This document shows positions 1 to 11,924 of a stretch of DNA of 64,000 nucleotides, piece by piece. Source of the DNA: Ophthalmolycus amberensis. Lineage: Eukaryota; Chordata; Actinopteri; Perciformes; Zoarcidae. The notes beneath the pieces were generated by a model. It was not told where the DNA came from and made no database searches. It saw only the letters and a program-made list of their open reading frames with translations. How positions within the stretch are numbered: position 1 is the stretch's first letter; the number at the start of each line of letters is the position of its first letter. A program made the position numbers and the translations under genes. Location: assembly GCA_024529925.1 (NCBI GenBank), contig JAFEUB010001538.1, forward strand, positions 62,001-126,000. The letters run 5' to 3'.

Positions 1-46
1 TTCTCTCTTTAAAAATCTTCCTTTTCTGTTTTTGCTACCCGCTCAG

Positions 47-231
47 GTTTTTCCTCATGTGCTATCTGTTTGTTAACTTGGCCTGTGCTGTTCAGACTTT
101 ACTCCACGCCCCTAACTGGAGACCTCGCTTCACGTTCTATCACTGGTAAGAACACTTTCCTACTAAAGGCAAGAACATGTAAGATGTAAGCTTTCCAAAG
201 CTTTGATTAAAACCACAAATTTAGATTTTTA

Positions 232-275
<44 letters not shown>

Positions 276-2689
276 CGTCCCCGTCCCGTCCCCGTCCGGT
301 AGGACCCTGTCCTTCTTAGGGATGAGCCTGTGTCTCTCTCTCATGTTCATCTCCTCCTGGTACTACGCCCTGGTCGCCATGGTGATAGCCGGTTGTCTCT
401 ACAAGTACATTGAGTACAGAGGGTGAGTCTGTCGATTTCAGGTCAGGAGATCTATCAAGCTTTACATCTTTCACGCCACTGAGACCCATGAAACATATGA
501 ACGTCTCATTTTATTTTTGAAGCATTTGGGGACGAGGTGAAACACTCACTTCCCATTTGGAATTTTGTGGTTGCAGGGCAGTGAAGGAATGGGGAGATGG
601 GATCAGAGGTCTGTCCTTAAATGCAGCACGCTACGCTCTCATCCGGCTGGAGGAAGTGCCGCAACACACCAAAAACTGGAGGTCAGCGTGTGTGTGTGCG
701 TTGTGAATTGCTTTAATCCGAATGAAGCCAGGGGAAGGGACGCACACAACCTGGTGTGCTATTTGCAGGATCTGTATTTCTTGTCATGCCTGGATTGCTT
801 CTGAAGTAAGTCTAAAATGAAAATCTGTGCAAAATATAATCTAAACAAACATGTATTTAGGGGCAATACAGTGAATAAACAGAAAAGAAATACTAAATTG
901 TGGTACCAATTTAGTATCGCTCCGCAACTTTGTCTGACTCATGATGGAGAGTTAAAAAGAAAAGGATGAGAAATGTATTCCACGTATTCTCCTCCCCTGT
1001 CAAAACCATGCACCTACATTACCCACAATGCAGCTCACCCGCTCTCAGTTCAGTCTAGGATTCAGGTGGGTTACGCTAGTAGTGGCTCATCTAGCCTCGA
1101 GCCAAACTTCACACTCCCCAAGACATGTAAACACCCCGTGATGAGTAAAACTGGCACAATTTCTCTTTAGTATAACAATAGATTTGTAATATTTTATCCT
1201 TAATGCTTATTTTTTCCCCCCCCCTGTATTCTACTACTGACATTTATTTCTCTTTCGTCAGGCCTCAGGTGTTGGTGTTGTGTAAGTTAGACTCTGACCT
1301 GGTGGTGAAACACCCTCGCCTCCTGTCCTTCACGACGCAGCTCAAAGCGGGAAAGGGACTGACCATCGTCAGCTCGGTCCTGGAGGGAACCTTCATGGCC
1401 CGAGGGAACGATGCCAAGACGGGAGACAAGGTTTGTCAGTCTGCTCTGTTCAGTCCTCTGCGTGGTGGTCAGGTGGTCTCGGGCCTCCTGTGTATTTTCA
1501 AAGCATACTGTAGAAGCCACGGGCACAGCATCCATTTAAAGCTAACGTAAAAACCGTGTGCTCATTCACATGTTAAACCTAGACACTCACTGGCCACTTT
1601 ATTTGGCAATATTTCCCCACATGTACATGTGGGGAAATATTGGAAAAAGTTGTATTGAACAGTTCATATCATATGGTGACAGTTGGACCTTTACAAAGTT
1701 GCCACTGAGTGTGTGTTCTATCATTTAGCATGCAGCTACAATCATTTAAAAGTGATATTATCTGCAAAACATGCAAAACAAGCGCACATAGAAAACTATA
1801 AACATGTTCAAATAAAGAGATGCTTTTTTTCTTTGAAATGATATATATTTTGTAAATCCAGCGAGCTATTGTGTTGGTGTGTCATTTGTTTTCTTTTCTT
1901 TCACATACACTAAATAATGTCAAAATACTTTTTGAAGCTGCATTAAGAGATTCTCTTTGGCCACATGGGGGCAGCAGAACAAGCTGAAAACAGGTTTATG
2001 AACATATTATCAAGTTGTAAAGGTTCCAGCCAGTAAAATTCAGCCCTGAGTGAGGACTGATGGATGCTTTTTTTGTTTTTTTTGGAAGCTACCACACCAC
2101 AATTACAATCCAGTAATTGTTGGTCCTGCTTGAGTGTGTTTATGTGTTTCTCTAAGTAAAAGCTTCAGATAAAGTTGAATGCAAACTCAAGTTAGTCATC
2201 CTTCATAGAGTCAGTCATGTCAATAGTATCAGTCTGAAGCCTGATAATTCTGCTTACTATCAACTTACATCTAAATCCCCAAATTTTGGGCCCAATTCCT
2301 CTCCTGAAACCGTTTTACCGTCCTTTCCCTTCTCCTTTCCTTCCCTCCTCTTGGTCCCCTTCAGAACTTGAAAACAGCCATGGCTGCAGAGAAGATGAAG
2401 GGTTTCTCCCACGTGGTGGTGTCTTCCAACCTGCGAGACGGCTTTTCCCTGCTAATCCAGTCAGCAGGGCTGGGAGGAATGAAACACAACGCCGTCCTGA
2501 TGGCCTGGCCGACAGGCTGGACAGAGGCCCGGGACTCCTCCGCGAGGAGGAACTTCATCGGTAAAAGACACGGGAACGCCTTGACTTGGAAGTGTGCAAC
2601 AAAATAAAATCAAGCATGGAAGGACTCAAGGGGAAAACACAGGAGGACAGTAGAGGGAGACACAGAACCCTGACATGAGAAACATTTGA

Positions 2690-2744
<55 letters not shown>

Positions 2745-5700
2745 GCTCTCTCTCTCTCTCTGCAGAAACAGTGAGAGAGACGACGGCGGCACAACAGGCT
2801 CTGCTGGTTGCCAAGAACATCGACCATTTCCCTGGCAACCATGACCGTCTGAAGGAGGGAACCATCGATGTCTGGTGGATCGTACATGATGGTGGACTGC
2901 TCATGCTGCTGCCATTTTTACTTAGTCAACACAAGGTGTGTGTGTGTGTTGTCTTTTCCTTTTAGATTATTTACTTTAAAAAGTAAAGTAATCATGTAAA
3001 AGCTACACCCTACATTAAAGCTTTTTAAACATATTTTACTGTGCATAATAAAAATGATTATTAATTATTCTTTCATGAAACAATACAGACTCAATTGTTT
3101 TCTTTAGGCCAAGCCTCCTTTTCAAGTCAATCGAAATTAAGATTCCTCTATAACCTTCTTCATCTTTGACCGAACCTTTCCTCTACAGTACAGAGGGTTC
3201 AACATGTTAGTGATTTATTTCACCAACTTTTCACTGTCATACAGTTAATTTGTGTGTAAAGGCTGCCCTGTCTTCCCTCATAATAATACAAAGAATTGAT
3301 GTTGTATTGCGTCGCGTAACTGCTTTGAGATGACGTAATTGCTGAGAGTTGTCTGCTCACATGTCCCTCCTAAAGTAAGGTCACAGTTATGATTGAGTGC
3401 TCTTGGATTGGCAAACTAACTGTGTGTAACCAGCAGCTGATTCATCTCTTACCTCTGCAGGTGTGGAGGAAGTGTAAAATGCGAATATTCACGGTGGCCC
3501 ATATGGACGACAACTCCATCCAGATGAAGAAAGACCTCCAGATGTTTCTCTACCATCTACGTCTGGATGCTGTGGTGGAGGTGGTGGAAATGGTGGGACG
3601 ATTTGATATTCAGTCAATTTATTTTGGTGTCTAATGATGGTTGAGCCAGGCAGTGGTAGTTGTACCTGCCCTAGGGCGAGATACAGAAAGGCTACCCGTT
3701 TCTCTAAAGTGCCGTTAATTAGAACATTAGCCACACCAGAGTAACTACACATCTGTTCTATGTGTCCCTCCAGCATGAAAGCGACATCTCAGCCTTCACC
3801 TATGAGAAGACGCTGGTGATGGAGCAGAGGTCTCAAATGCTGAAACAGATGCAGCTGTCCCGCACTGAGAGGGAGAGAGAGGTACGTGACACTCTCGTTT
3901 GACACTGTAAGAAGTCTGGTGAAGACGTCAGGTTTAACGTTGATGTCTGTGTCATTACACAAACATTATGAGGACGTGTCCCAACCAACAACCATCAAGA
4001 TGTAGGAGTGACACATTTGCATTGTAATTCAACTGAGACTTTGCTAAGCCCCGCCCCCTGCTGCTACTCGTCAGGGCTACCATGGAGCCCACACTGTCAC
4101 TAACTCTGCATTCCCTGAATAAATAGAATCACAATTTTTGAAAAACAAAAAAGTGATTTCAGAGAGAAGCAATTCCAAACTGTTGTCCTCAACCCAAAGA
4201 CAAAAGCGTAGCATAACTTAAATATTCTGTAGATGCTGAGTGGAAAGGGACCAGATGCTGCCACTAGAGAGAGACAAATTCCTCACTGAGTTCCTTTAAA
4301 TGTGTACCTGACTCACAGTCAATCCAGTTACTACGAACCATTACATCCCTCAGTTTCTAACACACGAAAATGGGTCAAAATGTTATGGATCATGTTTATA
4401 GTTAATAGGAAAAGAGTTGTGGGTCCTTCAGCATCCCCCTCCTAACAACATAATACTCATTTGGTTGACTTGTCTTTCTTGGCTAAGGTGAGGAGTAATG
4501 CGATACAGAAAATACAGGATGCTACTGAACGGAGAATCAGTTGGATCTTTTTGAGTTAAGCCTTTACTAAAAAGGGTTTAAATCGAGATTCAACTTTTCT
4601 TCCTAGAAGTTAGAGAAGAACGAGAATATAACATGGCTAAAAAAACCTCCAAACTGACTTTTTAATCATCGGACTCATCCTTGGTTCAGGCACAGTTGAT
4701 CCACGACCGGAACACGGCGTCTCATTCCGCAACAAGCGACAGAGATGCAGGGGCCACGCCGGATCACGTCCATATGACCTGGACCAAAGACAAACTGGTG
4801 AATGAGAGGAACAGACACAGAGAAGGCACGGCAGTTAAAGACATCTTCAACATGAGACCGTAAGTAGATCTAGCAGCGCTGCAAAGCATCTTAAAAGCAC
4901 ACTGCCTGAGCAAAATGGACATATCCCATTGTATTACTCAAGGGTTGTCCTCTTAAGTGCATTCAATAACTTTGCTCTTGGCTTGTAGTTTATAATGTAA
5001 TTTGCAAATACTGTTTGATGGCAGAGGAGCGCGAGTTATTCAAGATCTACCTGCATCTAGATAATCTAAAAATTAACTCAGGAGCACCCCTTGGTATTGT
5101 GTTAATATTGAATCTGTCTTTTTGTCTCCATTCCTCCAGTGAGTGGGAGAATCTGTAAGTCACTTCATCTTTTGCTTTTTGTTTGCATGTGCATTTGCTC
5201 TCTGTGCATGCGTATTGTGTGAAAATAATGTCTGTGCTGGCATGCTTGTGTGAAAGCAGATCACCAGTTCTGTTTGCATGTTGCTACATGATGACAAATA
5301 TGAAAGCTGCATGTGCATTTGCATGCAAGATCAGCCCTCTGAACTTGCGACGAATGGCAGGATAACCGATGCTCTGATTAATGTCTGTGGTCCAACGTAG
5401 CAACCAGTCCAACGTGCGGAGGATGCATACAGCTGTGAAGCTGAACGAGGTGGTGGTCAAGAAGTCCCGCGACTCGCAGCTGGTCTTGCTCAACATGCCG
5501 GGCCCGCCGAAGAACATGAAAGGGGACGAAAACTGTATCCTTTTTCAGCCAATCAGCCACAAGTCATTCAGTCATTTAGGCAGAGAAAGTTTGACTTATT
5601 AGTCGTAGTTAAAATAGTTAAAAGATTGTAAGAAATACTATGAATTGCTTTCCTCCCAACAGTACACAAAATATCAGGCTAGAGCCAGCAGGCGGTTAGC

Positions 5701-6550
5701 TTAGCTTAACACAACGACTGGAAATAGGGAGAAGCAGCTATCCTGGCTGTGTGACCGTGAGAGGTCACTAACGATATTTATTCATTCATTAAAAAGGATC
5801 CCCATAAACGGATGCTAATTGCACCAGCTATTCTTCCTGTGTCCTGAAATCCAGTACAAATTATTCATCATATACATACACAATACATGATAAATCTTTT
5901 TTGTTTAATCCGTATTAAACAAAAACGTGTTACCTTCAAACAAAGCCAGGCTAGCTTTTTCCCATTGTTTCCAGTCTTTGTTGCTCAGTGAAGCTAACGG
6001 AGTAACAAGAGGTCATGAGCAAGACCTCTCTTGTGTCCTTTTCCAATATCAGTCATCTTATCCATTCAAATTTAGCCATTAGGCATATCTTTCTCACTTT
6101 GGACACAGCCATGCTTAATGCTAAGCTAAGCTAACTAGACACTGGCTGTAGCTTCACACTTACCATACATTAGAGTGCCATCGACCTTCTCATTTAACGC
6201 TCTCCATACTCTTAAGTGTATTTCCCCAAAAAGGTCAATAGTAGAACAAAAATGAGTTATGTTTCAGGTGTTGCAGCAATTTAGACAACTATGCAAATCA
6301 AATGGAAATACTTAAGTAGAGTACAAGCACATCAAATGTGTGCCTGAGTACAGTTCTTAAGTGAATTCCATCACTGACAGGAGCACTGTAATAAGTGAAT
6401 AAATCAGAAAATAGCAGCATGTGTTGTTTTATGTCCTGAACCAGAATGTGCCTCACAGATATGGAGTTCCTGGAGGTCCTGATGGACGGTCTGGACCGTG
6501 TCCTGTTGATTCGTGGAGGTGGTCGGGAGGTCATCACCATCTACTCGTAG
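47..6550 (+). CDS. slc12a7: slc12a7 (KCC4 K-Cl cotransporter), last 12 exons, arm 1
   Basis: These are the 3' exons of a potassium-chloride cotransporter, cut by the window start. Exons: 47-145, 303-422, 577-681, 1262-1430, 2365-2560, 2766-2935, 3461-3592, 3774-3881, 4690-4859, 5140-5154 (microexon), 5401-5534 and 6459-6550 with stop. All borders are GT-AG and phases agree, giving 502 residues after the split first codon. They encode the last membrane helices (FLMCYLFVNLACAVQ, SFLGMSLCLSLMF) and the whole cytosolic C-terminal domain, ending REVITIYS. Family-typical threonines in SAFTYEKT and RRMHTAVKLN correspond to the WNK-SPAK inhibitory sites known in KCCs. Motifs AQLIHDRNTASH and DLQMFLYHLR fit KCC4 best among the KCC paralogues. 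The coding sequence equals arm 2 except for a synonymous change in the exon ending at 4859. The donor after 681 is weaker (GTCAGC). Whether upstream exons exist left of the window is unknown. Confidence 0.93.
234..296 (+). repeat. GT microsatellite plus GTCC-type repeat at slc12a7 acceptor, arm 1
   Basis: About 19 GT units run into GTCCCC/GTCC units and end six bases before the exon at 303. The array replaces the usual polypyrimidine tract. It is about 19 bases longer than in arm 2, and the C-rich part differs in composition. Confidence 0.9.
1607..1642. repeat. Perfect 36-bp palindrome in slc12a7 intron, arm 1
   Basis: CAATATTTCCCCACATGT is followed at once by its exact reverse complement, with no spacer. 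It lies in the intron after the exon ending at 1,430. Confidence 0.95.
2693..2761 (+). repeat. CT microsatellite serving as polypyrimidine tract, arm 1
   Basis: About 69 bases of CT with two CG interruptions end at the TGCAG acceptor of the exon at 2,766. Confidence 0.95.
5140..5154 (+). other. slc12a7: 15-nt coding microexon of slc12a7 (arm 1)
   Basis: The 15 bases between a tccag acceptor and a GTAAGT donor complete the split proline codon and add E-W-E-N plus two bases of leucine. Inclusion gives RPEWENLNQSN. Skipping also keeps the frame (RPNQSN), as in the mammalian KCC4 form I know, which reads KPDQSN. The EWENL segment is known from KCC2 at this position. This looks like an optional, frame-neutral cassette just upstream of the regulatory threonine in RRMHT. 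Confidence 0.85.
5676..6245. mobile_element. Teleost interspersed repeat in last slc12a7 intron, arm 1
   Basis: The stretch opens with gccagcaggcggttagctta and closes with gctaagctaagctaactaga followed by the gcttcac...gagtgccatcgaccttctca tail. I recognise these as pieces of a repeat common in spiny-rayed fish. The two gcttagctta/taagctaagc blocks face each other as an inverted pair, as in a MITE. Borders are approximate. Confidence 0.6.
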
Positions 6551-9500
6551 CACCAAGAGGTTCCTAATCGTGTTGGATGGAAACACTGTTGGGCAGGGAA
6601 ACCCAGAGGGCAGTGTGTTGGCAGGACTTTAAGATGGATCATGGGCAGAGCTGTCGGACAGAGGAAGTACGGCACACTGCCTCTCACACTGTCGGGGGGG
6701 GGGGGGGGACCATGATCGCTGGGAAGGACAGGGGAGGTTCTACCTGCAGCACAGCCTGAGCTCAGTGCATCGTCTGGGGCCACAGAGCGCTCTCTGCACC
6801 CCCTCCTCCTGGGGCTCCTTAACTCTGACACATCTGTACACTGTAAAATGACGACTGTGTGGTTGCACTGTGGAGATTTGCTTTCCTCAGTTAAACTATG
6901 AAGTTTGATGTCATTTTTAGCATTCCACTGATTGTTGTAGCCGGCTACAGGCGACATAGTGCCTTTATTTATCTCAGTACTGTTAATCTAACTTTTCAAC
7001 GATGTATGACAAGAGCCGACTTTAGAGTTGAACATGTTTTTAAGCCATTATATTTGACCGGTTTGCCTCATGTCACTGCATCAGAAGCCAAAGGGCCATT
7101 GATCACTATGAGGACAGTTTAAGGGCAAACGTGGCAGAATGGATTGTAATTTATAGATTGTCTTGGACATCGGCTGGATATCGGCTGTGTTGTCCCAGAT
7201 AACATCTGTGTGCCAAGTGTGATTGGAAGCAGGAGGTGAAAATGCAAGAGGAAATGCAACTTTTGTGATTTTAGCATTTTAGTTGAGTTGACGATGTATT
7301 TCACTGGCATGTTTGTATTGGCGCAAAATGTTAAGGCATGAGCTGGCGTGCGCTGAGCAACATGGAGTCTATATGGTAGTATTTCATTCAATATTACTGT
7401 TGTTTTTAAGTACAATATGTAATGTGTTGGTTCAACAAAAGAAGAGACAAACAAACCAAGAAAGTCTGGAACTCTGACGAGCGAAATTCACAAAGAAAGG
7501 ATTGCTGCCGCTGATCAATCAATTCAATCACCTGCTACCGCTATCTTAGGTTTGATTCACAAAAGATTTAAGATAATGATATTACAGCTCAGTCACACCC
7601 ATAAACAATACCAGAGAAACAATTGAAATGTTTCGACCGCGAGCTACAGGACTAGACCGAGGAGGTTCAGAGGAATTCCTCTAAACTTCAGGCAGAGAGT
7701 TTCAACGTGACAGAGAGAAAACCCTATTTGGGATGTGGTATCGCAGCCTGTTAGTGCTGATGGTGTTTTCAAAATGCACAACTTTAGACTTTAAAAGAAA
7801 GTTACATGATGTGAAGCGGAGGACTAAAAAAACAAAAAAAACTTCATTCAATGCTGCCACGATCAGTGAAACGTCTGGGCGTGACACCTCTTATAAATGT
7901 GCTTCATTTACCGCCAACTCTGAGGTTGCTAATAATTTCACTGTAACTCTGTTGTGGCAATTGAGGTCTGCAGGAATGATGTATTTTTGTAAGCCAACCC
8001 CCGGAAGTTAGCTTAGCACCGATTCCCTGAATGGGATTTTTTCATTGGAAATTTAGATTTTTGCAGAAAATAAGCTGTTCTGCAAACACAAGTTTATGAT
8101 ACTCACACGTGTTTTTTCGGCAAGTTAATCTTACCAAATGTCCCCCATTTTTATGATTTTTGCGCCAAATCTATGCATATTACCTAATTTAAATACGTGA
8201 ACCTAGCCCTAAGACGCTAGAGAGTAATGTGCATTTGAGAATTTGGCGTTCATTTTTCCTTATTTGTGCAGGCTACTGAATCCTTTTTGTGAATTCACCC
8301 TTGAGTCTTAAGTCTGCAAAATACAGAAACGTTTGTGTGTCAAGTTGTTTTGTACGTTTCCTGTCCTCGTCGTCATCATAACGTACAACGCAAAATAATG
8401 TCCAGAAAAGTAGTTGATGCTTTGGACTTAACACGAGAAGTCTGCTGTTTTTAATTACATCTCCTGGGCGATATGTTGATGCAATGTCTCCAGACACCCA
8501 AGACGTCTCCAGACATAAAGAGGGTTGCTGCTGATCTGTTGCACCCTTGAAAGTAAAGACAAACGCACAAGCCCAACAGTACTTTAGGCAAGTAAAACTA
8601 CTTGGTTTACGGTTGGAGATATTCTAGTTTTGTTTGTTTCTGTGTTTGTAGAAATGACTGTTTCTTAACTCTTTTAATGTGCTGGAATATAAACTGTACA
8701 CAAGCTGAATGCAAAGTGAGCTTCCTCGAACCAGGAAGCTGGTATTTAACCGTAATCAATCATCCACCTGGTGTTCTCACCAGATAATATGAGATTCTGT
8801 ATTCTGCTGTCAGTTATTTGGCAAAATAACGGCATCAACAATCAATGGTGACAACAGATTATATACAGATAGAGATATCTGTGCTCTCGCGACCATTTGT
8901 GCCTATAAATAATAAAAAACAAGTCTGTTTATTCAGACAAACTCCCATAACATTACATGAAACATGCAGACAAGCAGAAAAGAGGTGGGAAAATGTCAAA
9001 GCAGGAAGTTAAGAGACAAAGGAAAGTGTTTGGTCAGATTTAGATCACTGTGATTTCTCTGATCGCCATCTTATGATTTAAACATTCATTCTTTTGCAGG
9101 TTTAGTACCTGGGACGTAATGCGTCAAAATCTGAATACATTTTTTATGTTGCCACACTTCTTTTTTCTTTTTTTCCTGTGTTTGCCGTCTGTCATTAAAA
9201 ATTGTAACATATACAAGAAAGAAAGTGATTTGTTTTTTTTTGTCTGATGGAATACGTTCCCGTCTGACCCGGATGGGGGCCGAGCTGGATCGTTACGTAA
9301 CTGGATTCAGTCTCCAAATATCAATCTCATCCCAAAATCATCATTGTCTGTCGGCACACAAAAGAACAAAGGAAATCTTGGAGCTGCAGTAAGAAGCTTG
9401 GCCGTGGATAAATGGCATCCTGTTTGAGCAGTTAGCCGGGTCAGCAGGCATAGAACAACAACAACAAGAAGAACAACAACGTAGGTCTGATGCTCATTTC

Positions 9501-10555
9501 ACTGACTGGGCTACAACCCTGCTACATTCTGTGCTGCCTGTACTCCTCACTCTGCGCTCACTTTAAAGCACACGCTGTCTTTTGCTAAGATTCAGGACAG
9601 TTAACCGAATTTTGCGCTTTATTGTTTCCTCGATGGGAATCTTGTTTCGAGGCCAGAATGCACATTAAAAAAAGTGTCAACTTATAAAACAATTCATAGA
9701 GCTTGTAAAAAAACTAAACAGAGAAAATTATGGGTTTCTATCTTACATCGTGCACATTTGGTTTTAACATCCAAAGATTTGCACGATCTTGCTTCTGTCG
9801 TGTGAGTTCAGCTGAACAGAAGTGCAGCATGCAGTCATGATCCTGCATGAGAGATGTCCTCTACTGGCCCTGGCTCAGATGTGCATGGTATGAGATTATG
9901 AATGGCACAAGCATGCATATATATGTATTATTTATGTGCTACTGTATGTGTGTAGTATGGCAGGTTGTGGGTGTGTTTTCTCAACAATACAGGCCTCCAA
10001 ATTTAAAAAAACGAATTGTTTTATTTCGATCAGATCTGCCTCAATCTGTCTGAACATGCGAGGTGATTTTATACTGACTGCGAGAGTTTCATTACCCCTT
10101 TATATTTATTTGAATAGAACTGAATGGACTAAAATGACCCGACAAACACAAAATCTGACACAAAACACTGAACACAAAAAAAAGTAAAATGGCTGTTCAG
10201 ACCATTTTTTGAAACAAAGGGGTATATAGAAGTTTGATCAGAACAGATACTAGCTAAATGCAACATTTAATAAACAATGTACTGCCAATACTATTAAATA
10301 TACGATGAGTAAGGTGTATGTAACACAAACAATGTCATCATGTTATCGGTTTGCTGATGTGTCCTCAATGTGCATGAGGTCAAAAGGTCTACTGTAGCCT
10401 GGAAGGGTTACCGACATTCAAATAAACAATGCGGCATCAGGTGTGGCCCTCACAAACAAGGCAATCCGGAGTCTCTACCATCAGGATTTATTTGTACATG
10501 AAAACTAATGTTTAGTTGTCTAGTTACCTTGTATTTACCATGCTATAGTTGGTCG

Positions 10556-11215
10556 CAGTGGTGGGCCGTCAGGGCCAGCTAAGCCTTCTCTGCTGGCCGA
10601 AACAGAATCACAAAATTATAGCTATTTTATAACTTTTTCATAAATATATTATATTTTTATAATTATTTTTCCAATTTGCTTATTTTCTCATTGCACAGCT
10701 ACTGTCTTCCTCAGTTGCTCTGCTTCCAGCCTGCAGCGCTGCTTCCAGTGCAGCTTGTTTTAAGTAGAGCTTTTATCCAATCAGATTTCACCCCTATATC
10801 TCTAGGTAAGAAGAGAGGCCCCAGGCCCTATAGGAAGCCTTTGCAGATGAAGTAAATGTGGACGATATTGTTGATTGTCATAGTCTTCAACCAATCAAAT
10901 CTTTAGTCGGAGAAGCGTTGCACATGTTATGGCTAAGAATGCGTTTCATTTGCAACTGAGCGTCTTGGTGTTTGGAGCTATGCTGGATTTGCTAACCAAG
11001 GCAGCAACACGACACCATAGCACAACAGGACACTTACAAGCTACGGTGCTTTGAAAACCTTTGCTGAGACCCGAGTGGATCTTCAACTCAACGAACACGT
11101 TCGCAGGAGGAGCTCTGGAACTGAACCGCACCGATGTACTGTACAACCGCGTCATTGAACTCTTTGTAAACAAAGAAAGGAGGATGGACTTTGTCTTTAA
11201 GTGAACAGCAGCTTG
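10556..11215 (+). mobile_element. Possible hAT-like fragment, arm 1
   Basis: CAGTGGTGGGCCGTCAGGGC at 10,556 looks like a hAT left terminus. A coding-like stretch ends at 11,203 (motif NRTDVLYNRVIELFVNKERR, then a stop). I found no matching inverted terminus to the right, so the fragment's extent is a guess. Its family is uncertain. Confidence 0.4.
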
Positions 11216-11890
11216 GTAAGTGGAGTGCTTTTGTGTTTTTACATCTGTAGTAACGTTACTACTGTGTTAATTTGTCTATGGTGTCGTTTTTCTGATATGG
11301 TGAATATTGTTCCCTCTGATGTGAATAATATTTGAATGGCTCGTGCTCTTTAGTGTGTGGCGGAATACGTGTGTTAGCGCCACAGGTTCTTGTGAGTTTG
11401 TTCTTGTCATTGTGTTAATTACATTGATTTTGACTATATGCATTGTCCGTTATTGACGGAGCATCCCGTCATTTGTACAACTATTCATGGTCCCCAGAGG
11501 ATGAATCCTACTGACTTTGGTGCTCCAATGAGTTTTCCTGTAGCGCCACCATCTGTGGTATTCATTGAAATCTCTGCGTATTCATTGACATAAAATTACA
11601 TTAGGCTCACAATCATAGTGTTTTTTTGTTTTACAAGAATCCAACATGCACATGTTAATAATCAAGAAATACTTATACTTCATACTTAACCCCAACCCAT
11701 TTCTTGTCCGGCTAAAGGTTTCACGGCTGTGATCCCTTAACTTGTCAGGTCATAACTTTAAATTGTCAAGCTGTTGGTTTTCTGACCAAATACCTGCAAA
11801 ATAATTGACATTCCCATTAGCCTCAACTGTACTTCCTGTATAGTGCTACGTGGTAAATGCTAACATGCTAAACTAAGATGGTTAATATTA

Positions 11891-11924
11891 CACCTGTTGT
11901 AAAGTCTATCCTTTACAACAGGTG
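11891..11924. repeat. Perfect hairpin, 14-bp stem, 6-base loop, arm 1
   Basis: CACCTGTTGTAAAG, loop TCTATC, then CTTTACAACAGGTG. It is repeated unchanged at 59,246-59,279. Its function is unknown. Confidence 0.9.
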
